DNA from: Ornithinibacillus xuwenensis | GTDB taxonomy: Bacteria; Bacillota; Bacilli; Bacillales; Amphibacillaceae | Assembly (NCBI RefSeq): GCF_039614845.1 | Contig: NZ_JBDIML010000001.1 | Location: 868,001 to 932,000 of the forward strand | DNA length: 64,000 nucleotides | Direction: 5' to 3' | Part shown: positions 52,938-61,047 of the stretch, piece by piece | Position numbering within the stretch: the first letter of the stretch is position 1 | Layout: each line of letters begins with the position of its first letter | Made by a program: the position numbers and the translations under genes | The notes under the pieces: generated by a model | Told to the model about the DNA's origin: nothing | Databases searched by the model: none | What the model saw: the letters and a program-made list of their open reading frames with translations, nothing else

Positions 52938-53489
52938 ATGTTAACAATGGATAACATTGTGAGGGAAGGACACCCTTCCTTAAGAGAAGTAGCTAATGAA
53001 GTAGCTTTACCAGCTAATCCAGAAGAAAAAGCATTATTACAAGACATGCTAGAATTCTTAAAGAATAGTCAGGACGAAAAGATTTGTGCAACCTACAATC
53101 TTAGACCTGGAGTTGGACTGGCAGCACCACAACTAGGAATTAATAAGCGCATGATTGCAGTACATTTCGAGGACGGAAATGGAAAGCAATATAGTTATGG
53201 ATTATTCAATCCTAAGATTGTGAGTCATTCTGTTGAAAAAGCATACTTAGCAGTTGGTGAAGGTTGCCTATCAGTTGATCGAAGTGTAGAAGGCTACGTC
53301 CCCCGTTACGCCCGAATTACTTTGAAAGCAACTGATATCAACGGTGATGATGTGAAACTTCGATTGAAGGACTATGCAGCAATTGTATTCCAGCATGAAT
53401 TAGATCATTTAAATGGAATTATGTTTTATGACCATATCAACAAAGAAAATCCATATGCTATTCCCGAAAACGCCAAACCAGTTGAATAA
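52938..53489 (+). CDS. def: peptide deformylase
   Basis: Removes the formyl group from nascent proteins. 183 residues from the ATG at 52938, which has GGAGTG upstream and gives MLTMDNIV as in B. subtilis DefB/YkrB. The three family motifs are present: GVGLAAPQLG, EGCLSV (metal-binding Cys) and QHELDHLNG (HExxH). The insertion after the first motif is typical of type II, Gram-positive deformylases. In B. subtilis it is a neighbour of ykyA, as here, but divergent from it. Confidence 0.97.
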   Translation: MLTMDNIVREGHPSLREVANEVALPANPEEKALLQDMLEFLKNSQDEKICATYNLRPGVGLAAPQLGINKRMIAVHFEDGNGKQYSYGLFNPKIVSHSVEKAYLAVGEGCLSVDRSVEGYVPRYARITLKATDINGDDVKLRLKDYAAIVFQHELDHLNGIMFYDHINKENPYAIPENAKPVE

Positions 53490-53500
53490 AAATTACCACG

Positions 53501-53529
53501 AAAACAGCATTAAGCATGCTGTTTTTTAT
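53501..53529 (+). terminator. terminator of def
   Basis: AAAACAGCAT pairs with ATGCTGTTTT around a five-base loop, then a T run. Confidence 0.85.
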
Positions 53530-53707
53530 TTCACTAACACTACCACCCTGAATAGAAATCATGGATAAGAGAAAAATACCTATATACAGAAAAGACCTTG
53601 GAATCTTTCTACTGCTTCAGAAGCTATTACCTATACGTTTTTTAGAAACCTTTTACAACAGATTGAAGCATTAATTAGAAATTTTTGGCTCAAATCAGTG
53701 ATTTTTA

Positions 53708-53736
53708 TTTCAATATTTCCTAATCCATACTATACT
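53708..53736 (+). promoter_or_regulatory. possible promoter of the small ORF at 53809
   Basis: TTTCAA (53708-53713), 17-bp spacer, TATACT (53731-53736). The -35 is weak. Confidence 0.35.
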
Positions 53737-53808
53737 ATAGATAAGAGGGATTGGACGGTAGAACTTTTTTATGCTTTTCTTTAATCTAGGAAAGGAGTGT
53801 ATGTCCTT

Positions 53809-53895
53809 ATGTTACGTCGCCTAAAAGAGAAGCTAAAGAAGCGTTGGAAGGATTTTTTAGGCCAAGGACGTGTACCTACAACTTTAAAAGAATAA
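53809..53895 (+). CDS. 28-residue basic peptide ORF, unknown
   Basis: The ORF begins MLRRLKEKLKKRW and ends VPTTLKE. Its first half would form an amphipathic, strongly cationic helix. AAAGGAGTG (53791-53799) stands upstream, with 11 bases between GGAG and the ATG, slightly long. I know no family. It could be a small regulatory or membrane-active peptide, a leader peptide, or chance. Confidence 0.35.
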   Translation: MLRRLKEKLKKRWKDFLGQGRVPTTLKE

Positions 53896-54092
53896 AGAAG
53901 TTTTTATGGCAGGAAGTATAAACGCAAGCCTATCTACCGATAATGATGAATCTATAAAGGATAACCCTGCCAACATTTTGTTAAGCAAGTAAGGTACTGT
54001 AAAGTTGTGCGGATAATTTACGGAGAAAAATTCACCTTAATTTAGTTATTATGTATGATGGACCTACGGTAATTTGTTGTATAAAATAATGA

Positions 54093-54134
54093 AATCAATT
54101 ATCTCCAGATATAAAACCTTTCTGGAGATTGATT
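54093..54134 (+). promoter_or_regulatory. hairpin in the leader of rpoY-rnjA
   Basis: AATCAAT and CTCCAGA pair with TCTGGAG and ATTGATT, giving a 14-bp stem with a three-base bulge and a loop of about ten bases, 100 nt before rpoY. It has no T run, so it is not a standard terminator. Confidence 0.5.
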
Positions 54135-54234
54135 ACATAGGATTAATCTAGGTATTTACATGAAGACATTTCTTTTTACAAAACATTGAATGGTAATAAA
54201 TATAAGAAAGTTAGAGAGAGACAGGAGAGATAAC

Positions 54235-54444
54235 ATGATTTATAAAGTAATTTATCAAGAAACTTCAAATGAAGTTCCCGTACGTGAACGTACGAAGAGC
54301 CTATATGTTGAGGCTGATTCTCAAAAAGAAGTAAGACAGAAATTAAGTGATCGCAGCTATAATATCGAATTAATCCAATTATTAGACGATGCTCATTTAG
54401 AGTACGAAAAACAATCCGAAAACTTTAAATTGGAGACCGTCTAA
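54235..54444 (+). CDS. rpoY: RpoY, RNA polymerase epsilon subunit
   Basis: 69 residues, the family length. MIYKVIYQETSNEVPVRERT at the start matches the epsilon subunit (YkzG, DUF1447), a small core RNA polymerase subunit found in Firmicutes. I choose the start at 54235 with ACAGGAGAG upstream. The earlier ATG at 54190 has none. Three bases before rnjA, so co-transcribed, as in B. subtilis. Confidence 0.95.
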   Translation: MIYKVIYQETSNEVPVRERTKSLYVEADSQKEVRQKLSDRSYNIELIQLLDDAHLEYEKQSENFKLETV

Positions 54445-54447
54445 CAT

Positions 54448-56115
54448 ATGAAATTCGTTAAAAATGATCAAGCAGCGGTATTTGCACTTGGTGGACTCGG
54501 CGAAATCGGAAAAAACACGTATGCCGTACAATTCCAAGATGAGATTATTCTTATTGATGCAGGAATTAAATTCCCAGAAGATGAACTACTAGGAATCGAT
54601 TATGTAATTCCTGATTATACGTATCTTGTGCAGAACCAAGAGAAAATTAAAGGATTAATTGTTACTCATGGTCATGAGGATCATATTGGTGGAATTCCAT
54701 ATTTACTGCGTGAGATTAATATACCTATCTACGCAGGTAAGCTTGCGATTGGATTAATTCGAAATAAATTAGAAGAACATGGCTTGTTAAGAAATGCAAA
54801 ATTAAATACCATTCAAGAAGATGACATTATTAAATTCCGTAAAACATCTGTAAGTTTCTTCCGTACAACACATAGTATCCCGGATTCCTATGGTATCGTA
54901 ATTAAAACGCCACCTGGGAATATCGTTCACACTGGTGACTTTAAGTTTGATTTCACACCTGTTGGTGACCCTGCAAACTTAGCAAAAATGGCAGAAATCG
55001 GAAAAGAAGGAGTATTGTGTCTACTTTCCGATAGTACAAACAGTGAAGTTCCTGGTTTTACAATGTCCGAAAAAGTGGTTGGATCAAGTATTAATGACAT
55101 ATTTAGTCGAGTAGATGGTCGTATTATTTTCGCCACATTTGCTTCTAATATTTATCGACTACAGCAAGTTGTGGAATCAGCAATCCGCTTTAATCGTAAA
55201 ATAGCTGTTTTTGGTCGTAGTATGGAAAATGCTATTAATCTTGGCCAAGAATTAGGTTATATTCAAGCGCCAAAGGATACTTTTATTGAAGCGAATGAAA
55301 TTAATCGACTTCCAGCACAAGAAGTAACGATTCTTTGTACAGGTTCACAAGGTGAGCCGATGGCAGCATTATCACGTATTGCTAACGGTACACATAGACA
55401 AATTCAAATTATACCAGGTGACACAGTTGTGTTTTCTTCCTCACCAATCCCAGGAAATACAATAAGTGTTAGTAAAACGATTAACATGCTATATCGTGCT
55501 GGTGCTGAAGTTATTCATGGTAAACTTAATGATATTCATACTTCCGGGCATGGTAGTCAAGAAGAACAAAAATTGATGCTTCGATTAATGAAACCAAAGT
55601 TCTTCATGCCTATACACGGTGAATATCGAATGTTAGTGGAGCACACAAAGTTAGCAAAAATGTGTGATGTTAATATTGAGAATACCTTTGTGATGGATAA
55701 TGGCGATGTGCTTGCCCTTAGTAAGGATAGTGCACAAGTTGCAGGAAAAATACCTTCTGGCTCAGTTTATGTAGATGGTAGCGGTATTGGCGATATTGGT
55801 AATATCGTGTTACGTGACCGTCGTATCCTCTCAGAAGAAGGACTAGTTATTGTTGTAGTCAGCATCAATATGAAGGAATTCAAAATTGCTGCTGGTCCAG
55901 ACATTATCTCACGCGGCTTTGTATACATGCGAGAATCAGAGGACATGATAAATCAAGCACAAAAATTAGTAGCCTCACACCTTAATAAAGTGATGGAGCG
56001 TAAAACAACGCAATGGTCTGAAATCAAAAATGAAATAACTGATACAATTGCACCGTTCTTGTATGAAAAGACAAAGCGTAGACCGATGATCTTACCAATT
56101 ATTATGGAAGTATAA
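54448..56115 (+). CDS. rnjA: RNase J1
   Basis: Essential 5'-3' exoribonuclease and endonuclease of mRNA decay and rRNA maturation. The 555 residues contain the metallo-beta-lactamase motif VTHGHEDHIGG (zinc ligands His74, His76, Asp78, His79), beta-CASP features (FATFASNIYRLQQV, CTGSQGEPMAALSRI), HTSGHGSQEEQ and a C-terminal domain ending in ILPIIMEV. It follows rpoY by three bases. Confidence 0.98.
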   Translation: MKFVKNDQAAVFALGGLGEIGKNTYAVQFQDEIILIDAGIKFPEDELLGIDYVIPDYTYLVQNQEKIKGLIVTHGHEDHIGGIPYLLREINIPIYAGKLAIGLIRNKLEEHGLLRNAKLNTIQEDDIIKFRKTSVSFFRTTHSIPDSYGIVIKTPPGNIVHTGDFKFDFTPVGDPANLAKMAEIGKEGVLCLLSDSTNSEVPGFTMSEKVVGSSINDIFSRVDGRIIFATFASNIYRLQQVVESAIRFNRKIAVFGRSMENAINLGQELGYIQAPKDTFIEANEINRLPAQEVTILCTGSQGEPMAALSRIANGTHRQIQIIPGDTVVFSSSPIPGNTISVSKTINMLYRAGAEVIHGKLNDIHTSGHGSQEEQKLMLRLMKPKFFMPIHGEYRMLVEHTKLAKMCDVNIENTFVMDNGDVLALSKDSAQVAGKIPSGSVYVDGSGIGDIGNIVLRDRRILSEEGLVIVVVSINMKEFKIAAGPDIISRGFVYMRESEDMINQAQKLVASHLNKVMERKTTQWSEIKNEITDTIAPFLYEKTKRRPMILPIIMEV

Positions 56116-56122
56116 ATGAGAG

Positions 56123-56155
56123 AAGGATGAAATTCATAAGAATTTCATCCTTTTT
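56123..56155 (+). terminator. terminator of rpoY-rnjA
   Basis: AAGGATGAAATTC pairs with GAATTTCATCCTT around a four-base loop, followed by TTTTCAT. The convergent ktrC may also use it. Confidence 0.9.
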
Positions 56156-56172
56156 CATGTTTTTAATTCAAT

Positions 56173-56838
56173 TTAATCGTCTATTACAAGTTGTCTTTCA
56201 AACCTTGCAATATCCTTATCGGCTCCAACGACAACAAGAATATCATCTTCTCTTAGTGTATCCTCTGGTGTTGGAGATACATTGATATGTTTCCCTTGCT
56301 TAATCGCAACAACTGTACACCCATAATTAGCACGGATATCTAATCCTATAATAGATTTCCCAATCATCTTTTTACCTGCTTTTACCTCTACAATACTGTG
56401 ATCATCGGATAGCTCTAAATAATCTACTATATTATTAGAAATAATACTATGGGCAATCCTTCTTCCCATATCCCTTTCCGGATGAACAACATGATGCGCC
56501 CCAATTTTATCTAATATTTTGGCATGATAATCATTTTGAGCTTTAACCGTAATTTTATTTACACCTAGTTCGACTAATACAACCGTCGTTAGGATACTCG
56601 CTTGAATATTATCACCAATTGCAACGATGACATGATCTATATTTTTTATCCCTAATTCTTTCAATACCGTTTCATCGGTGGAGTCACCTATTACGGCATG
56701 AGAAGCGATGTTCTTAAACTCATTGATACGTTCTTCATTCTTGTCAATCGCTAATACTTCCATCCCTTCCCTACTCAGTTCCTGACAAATACTTCCCCCA
56801 AATCTGCCTAATCCAATCACTGCAAATTCTTTTTTCAT
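56173..56838 (-). CDS. ktrC: KtrC-type K+ channel gating subunit (TrkA/RCK protein)
   Basis: 221 residues, the length of B. subtilis KtrC (YkqB). The N-terminal RCK domain has the Rossmann glycine motif VIGLGRFGGSICQEL (about 7-21) and an acidic end of strand two (AIDKNE). The RCK-C domain (about 135-218) follows. Cytoplasmic regulator of a KtrB/D-type potassium transporter, binding ADP/ATP and, in the RCK-C domain, c-di-AMP in relatives. No KtrB/D partner lies here. Confidence 0.93.
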   Translation of the reverse strand: MKKEFAVIGLGRFGGSICQELSREGMEVLAIDKNEERINEFKNIASHAVIGDSTDETVLKELGIKNIDHVIVAIGDNIQASILTTVVLVELGVNKITVKAQNDYHAKILDKIGAHHVVHPERDMGRRIAHSIISNNIVDYLELSDDHSIVEVKAGKKMIGKSIIGLDIRANYGCTVVAIKQGKHINVSPTPEDTLREDDILVVVGADKDIARFERQLVIDD

Positions 56839-56892
56839 TTATAGTTCCTCCATAGAAAATACTCTGGTAAGTAATACTTTATCAATAGAAAG

Positions 56893-56927
56893 CAAAAGAA
56901 GCAATTTCTATTTACGAAATTGCTTCT
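56893..56927 (-). terminator. terminator after the yknV-like gene
   Basis: Minus strand AGAAGCAATTTC / GAAATTGCTTCT with a seven-base loop, then TTTTGCTTTC. Eight bases past the stop. Confidence 0.8.
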
Positions 56928-56934
56928 CCCTTTT

Positions 56935-58764
56935 TTAGATAGCATCTAGCATTTGAAACTGAGAACGCACTAATTCATAGTACTCTCCTTTTAATTCCAT
57001 TAGCTGATCATGGCTACCATTTTCTAATATTTTACCATGCTCTAATACAAAAATATTATCTGCTTCACGAATGGTTGATAGTCTGTGGGCAATGATAATT
57101 GCCGTCCTTCCTTTCAACAATCTACGTAGTGCTGCTTGAATTTTAACCTCTGTCTCCGTATCGATACTTGCTGTTGCTTCATCTAGTATAATAATACTCG
57201 GATTTGCTAGTAATGCACGAGCAAAGGATAATAATTGACGCTCACCAGCAGAAAGAATATTCCCTCTTTCCTCAACCTCAGTTTCATATCCATTGGCTAG
57301 TCGTTGAATGAAATCATCCGCTCCTACAACTTTTGCTGCTTCTATTACCTCTTCATCACTTGCATCTGGACGACCAAATCGGATGTTTTCCATTATCGTA
57401 CCTGAGAAAATAAACGTATCCTGTAATACCACACTAATATGTCTGCGTAAACTATTTAACGATACTTCTCGTAGATTATGCCCATCGATTTTGACAGCAC
57501 CCTTTGTTGGATCATAGAACCTACTTATTAGGTTTGCTATTGTGGACTTTCCACTACCAGTATGCCCAACCAATGCAATCGTTTGACCTGCATTCATTTC
57601 AAGAGATACTTCGTGTAAAGCAATACGCTCCTGATCATAGGAGAACTGCACATCGTCAAATTCAATATGGCCTTTCATCTCTTCAAATTCATAGGCATTT
57701 TCAATCTCATCGACATTTGGCGATTCATCTAGATATTCGAAAATTCGTTCGGATGAAGCCATTGCAACAAGTAATTGGTTATACATTTGACCTAGACGAG
57801 AAATTGGATCCCAGAACATTCCTAGATAGAAGGCAAAGGCAACGAAAGTACCTGGTAAGATGTCATTTCCAATGATCAAATGTGCACCATAAGCAATTAA
57901 TATTACAGTACCTACTGCATTACTCATCTCAACAAATGGTCGGAACATGGCACTCTTTTTCGTTGCGTTCAACCATGCCTTAAATGTATCTGTATTTAAA
58001 CCATCAAAGAACTCCGTATTCTCCTTTTCCTGTGTAAAGGATTGCGTGATACGTATTCCCTGGATACTTTCGTTTAAATGAGAATTCATTCTCGATTGTT
58101 GGATACGAACATCCTGCCACGAACGACGAATCTTTCTTCTGAGAACACTTGTAACATAAAACATTAAAGGTAATACTACCATTACAGCTAACGCTAATTT
58201 CGGACTAAGTACAAACAAGATGGTTACAATACCAAGTAATGTTGCAATATCCATTAATAGATTAATAATACCGTTTGAAAACAGCTCTTGTAATGAGTTC
58301 GTATCATTCATAATTCGAACTAAGATAGACCCTGCTGATCTCGAATCAAAGAATCGATGTGATAAACCTTGAACATGGGTAAAAAGATGTTGTCTTAAGT
58401 CATAAATGACATTCTGTCCAAGCAGGTTAACCCATTTAATTCGGAAATAGTTTGCTACATAGCTTAGTAAATATAAAACCGCAATAACAATTACCAGGTT
58501 AATTAGTAGCGAAGTATCTTTATTCGCAATCGCGATATCAATTGCTGCTTTACTAATTAATATTGGAACAGCTAGACGAATTGCAGTCGAAACAATCATG
58601 GCGATAATAGCACCAAGTAAGTATGTTTTTGTATATGGTTTTAAGTAAACAAGTAGGCGCCAGATTTGTTTCCAGTTAAAAGGTTTTTCAATTGCTTGAT
58701 CAACTGTGTAATAAAACCGTTTTAAATGACGCTTACTTTTTTGATTATCTTCTTTCTTAGCCAT
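56935..58764 (-). CDS. yknV: heterodimeric ABC exporter, subunit with canonical ATPase (YknV-like)
   Basis: 609 residues: six-helix type I exporter domain (about 40-325) and ATPase domain (about 360-600). Walker A is ALVGHTGSGKST, the Q-loop region is VLQDTFIFSGT, the Walker B IIILDEATASID has the catalytic glutamate, and the H-loop is IIAHRLST. The signature LSAGERQ departs from LSGGQ. Partner is the gene 15 bp upstream. Substrate unknown; family members include drug exporters and lipid flippases. Lengths match B. subtilis YknV better than BmrD. Confidence 0.9.
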   Translation of the reverse strand: MAKKEDNQKSKRHLKRFYYTVDQAIEKPFNWKQIWRLLVYLKPYTKTYLLGAIIAMIVSTAIRLAVPILISKAAIDIAIANKDTSLLINLVIVIAVLYLLSYVANYFRIKWVNLLGQNVIYDLRQHLFTHVQGLSHRFFDSRSAGSILVRIMNDTNSLQELFSNGIINLLMDIATLLGIVTILFVLSPKLALAVMVVLPLMFYVTSVLRRKIRRSWQDVRIQQSRMNSHLNESIQGIRITQSFTQEKENTEFFDGLNTDTFKAWLNATKKSAMFRPFVEMSNAVGTVILIAYGAHLIIGNDILPGTFVAFAFYLGMFWDPISRLGQMYNQLLVAMASSERIFEYLDESPNVDEIENAYEFEEMKGHIEFDDVQFSYDQERIALHEVSLEMNAGQTIALVGHTGSGKSTIANLISRFYDPTKGAVKIDGHNLREVSLNSLRRHISVVLQDTFIFSGTIMENIRFGRPDASDEEVIEAAKVVGADDFIQRLANGYETEVEERGNILSAGERQLLSFARALLANPSIIILDEATASIDTETEVKIQAALRRLLKGRTAIIIAHRLSTIREADNIFVLEHGKILENGSHDQLMELKGEYYELVRSQFQMLDAI

Positions 58765-58779
58765 ACTCGCTCTCCCCCC

Positions 58780-60528
58780 TTAGTTCGTCGCTTTCATAAT
58801 CACATCATGGTCCTGATATTGAATTCGATAGATACGTTCATAGACACCATTATTTTTCATTAATTCATTATGGGTTCCACGTTCAACGACCTCTCCATCT
58901 TCTAGTACTAATATTTCATCAGCATGCTTGAGAGAAGAAATACGATGAGCAATAATAAATGACGTTCTTCCTTTCATGACCTCTTTTAACGCTTTTTGAA
59001 TTTGGAATTCAGTTTCCATATCGACAGCCGATGTCGCATCATCTAAAACGAGAATACTTGGGTCGATACAGATTGCACGAGCAATCGCTATACGTTGCTT
59101 TTGACCACCAGAAAGCCCCATTCCCCTTTCACCGAGTAACGTATCATATCCTTTAGGCATTCCCATAATAAAATCATGGGCTTGCGCACGCTTAGCCGCA
59201 TCAATGATTTGTTCCTCAGTTGCATCTGGATTACCATAGGCAATATTTTCACGAATCGTAGTGGAAAATAAAAATGATTCTTGTAATACAAAACCAATAT
59301 GCTTTCGTAATGTTTTTAAATCATAATCTGCAACTGGTTTTCCATCCACAAGGACCTCACCAAGCTCAGGCTCGTAAAACCTTGTTACTAACTGTGTAAT
59401 ACTTGTTTTACCAGATCCGGTGGCACCAATTAACCCTATTGTTTTACCAGGTGGCGCATCAAAGCTGATTTTTTTTAATGCAGAATCATCATCTTTCGTA
59501 TACGTCAATGTCACATTATCAAAAGTAACATGCCCTTTTATGGAAGTTGCGCTCGCATTTTCTTGAACAACGATATCCTCATGTGCTTCTAAAATTTCCC
59601 TTAGGCGTTCTCCGGAAGCCTTTGCTTGTGAAAATTGGTTAATGACATACCCAACGTTCATAAGCGGCCCCATAATGTACCAAACTAAACTAAAAAAGGC
59701 AACTAATTCACCAAGTTCAAGTCCTCCATTTATTACGAGGTAGCCTCCAAAACCAAGAAGTGCAACAGCACATACATTCCCAATAAATTCCATAAGCGGG
59801 AAGAATTTTGCCCAAATTTCTGAGGTTTTAACATAATTCTGACGATAATCATCATTGCTAGTGGAAAATCTACCAATTTCAAAGTCTTCACGTGACAATG
59901 ACTTTACTGTTTGCATTCCGCTAATATTCTCTTGAACCCTTGTGTTTAATTTCCCAAAGGATTTACGAATTCCACGAAACGCTGGATGTGCCAGCTTTTC
60001 AAACCGCATTACTACAACAACTAAGAAAGGCATCGCTGCCATTGTTACTAGAGCAAGCGGTACGGAATAGTAAAACATGACACTTAAACTAATACCAATT
60101 AGTAAAACAATGCGAAGAAGCTCCGCAAAGCCAAACGAAAGAAAGAAACGAAATCCCTCTACGTCCGATGTCAGTCGCGACATAATATCTCCTGTTTTCG
60201 CATTATCATAATATTTAAAGGATAGAACTTGAAGTTTCTTATACAATGCATCACGAACATGATATACCGTCGTAACTCCAAATAATTCCCCTAAATACTG
60301 ATGATAAAATGTTGCAATTCCTTTAATTAGCATTAATACAACAAAAATTCCGGCGATGTAAGGTATTAATTCATATCTCTCTTCCCCTACAACAGTATCA
60401 ATCGTAATCTGTAAGATAATTGGATACACAACCGTAATGACCGTTACAAAAAATAGAAAGATTAGTGAAGTAAAGAAATACTTTCTATAAGGCCAATAAA
60501 ATTGTTTTAGTTTTTTAAATGTATCCAT
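58780..60528 (-). CDS. yknU: heterodimeric ABC exporter, subunit with degenerate Walker B (YknU-like)
   Basis: 582 residues, six-helix exporter domain and ATPase domain. Walker A GLIGATGSGKTS and signature LSGGQKQR are canonical. The Walker B segment ILVLDDATSAVD has Asp where the catalytic Glu is expected, so this subunit supplies the catalytically weak half-site while its signature completes the good site in the yknV partner. Transcribed first of the two. Lengths and order fit B. subtilis yknU-yknV. Confidence 0.9.
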   Translation of the reverse strand: MDTFKKLKQFYWPYRKYFFTSLIFLFFVTVITVVYPIILQITIDTVVGEERYELIPYIAGIFVVLMLIKGIATFYHQYLGELFGVTTVYHVRDALYKKLQVLSFKYYDNAKTGDIMSRLTSDVEGFRFFLSFGFAELLRIVLLIGISLSVMFYYSVPLALVTMAAMPFLVVVVMRFEKLAHPAFRGIRKSFGKLNTRVQENISGMQTVKSLSREDFEIGRFSTSNDDYRQNYVKTSEIWAKFFPLMEFIGNVCAVALLGFGGYLVINGGLELGELVAFFSLVWYIMGPLMNVGYVINQFSQAKASGERLREILEAHEDIVVQENASATSIKGHVTFDNVTLTYTKDDDSALKKISFDAPPGKTIGLIGATGSGKTSITQLVTRFYEPELGEVLVDGKPVADYDLKTLRKHIGFVLQESFLFSTTIRENIAYGNPDATEEQIIDAAKRAQAHDFIMGMPKGYDTLLGERGMGLSGGQKQRIAIARAICIDPSILVLDDATSAVDMETEFQIQKALKEVMKGRTSFIIAHRISSLKHADEILVLEDGEVVERGTHNELMKNNGVYERIYRIQYQDHDVIMKATN

Positions 60529-60703
60529 ATGTGTCCCTCCCCCATGAAGTGTATATCTTTCACGTAATTACTAATATAACGGTTTCCGAAATAAATTGCT
60601 ATAAATTTTGCTTAATTTTTTAAAAATTTTTTTATTAACGAAAGTAAACGTATTTTCACTAAAGAAATAGGATAAATTCTTTTTTCTTTTTAGATATATA
60701 AAA

Positions 60704-60733
60704 AAACAAGGCTTCTATAGAGAAGCCTTGTTT
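60704..60733 (-). terminator. terminator of ykuS
   Basis: AAACAAGGCTTCT-A/T loop-AGAAGCCTTGTTT with A run, giving a T run on the minus strand. Three bases past the stop. Confidence 0.9.
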
Positions 60734-60735
60734 AA

Positions 60736-60978
60736 CTAACTTAATTTGTCATTAACCATTTGACAGATCGACTGCGCATCCTCACCTGATGCATTTACTA
60801 CTGGACCAGCAATACTAGTGTTAGACATACCCATTACATCCTTATCTAAACCAGATATTACACAACAATCGCAATGCGCTGTGTCTGCTTCAGATTTCAG
60901 TTCAATGACCTCATGTCCCATTTCCATTAATGCTTCTTTTACATCTGTAAGGGACTCTTCAACCCCGATTCTTGCCAT
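60736..60978 (-). CDS. ykuS: YkuS family protein (UPF0180)
   Basis: 80 residues starting MARIGVEESLTDVKEALMEMGHEV. The DTAHCDCCVISGLDKDVMGM core with a CDCC cluster is typical of UPF0180/YkuS, function unknown. I place the start at 60978, because AGAGGAG is eight bases upstream. The longer frame starts with GTG inside that spacer. It follows ykuR, as in B. subtilis. Confidence 0.92.
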   Translation of the reverse strand: MARIGVEESLTDVKEALMEMGHEVIELKSEADTAHCDCCVISGLDKDVMGMSNTSIAGPVVNASGEDAQSICQMVNDKLS

Positions 60979-61047
60979 CTTCTTCACTCCTCTAATCTAT
61001 GCATATTTACATGCTTAGTTTGACCGAAAGTAAGGAAGATATGCGAA

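Larger units (their letters stand above)
53490..54234. other. 745-bp gap between def and rpoY
   Basis: Unusually long for this window. It holds the def terminator (53501-53529), a possible promoter (53708-53736), a 28-codon ORF with a strong ribosome binding site (53809-53895), a second 28-codon ORF without one (53906-53992), and a leader hairpin (54093-54134). A TATAAAAT-like -10 near 54079 may serve rpoY. Everything between is AT-rich and unassigned. Confidence 0.4.

Noticed and set aside
60581..60595. CGGTTTCCG motif upstream of yknU, shared with the ctaB-ctaA region
   Set aside because: A nine-base coincidence. The yknU copy does not fit the cre consensus and the flanks differ.
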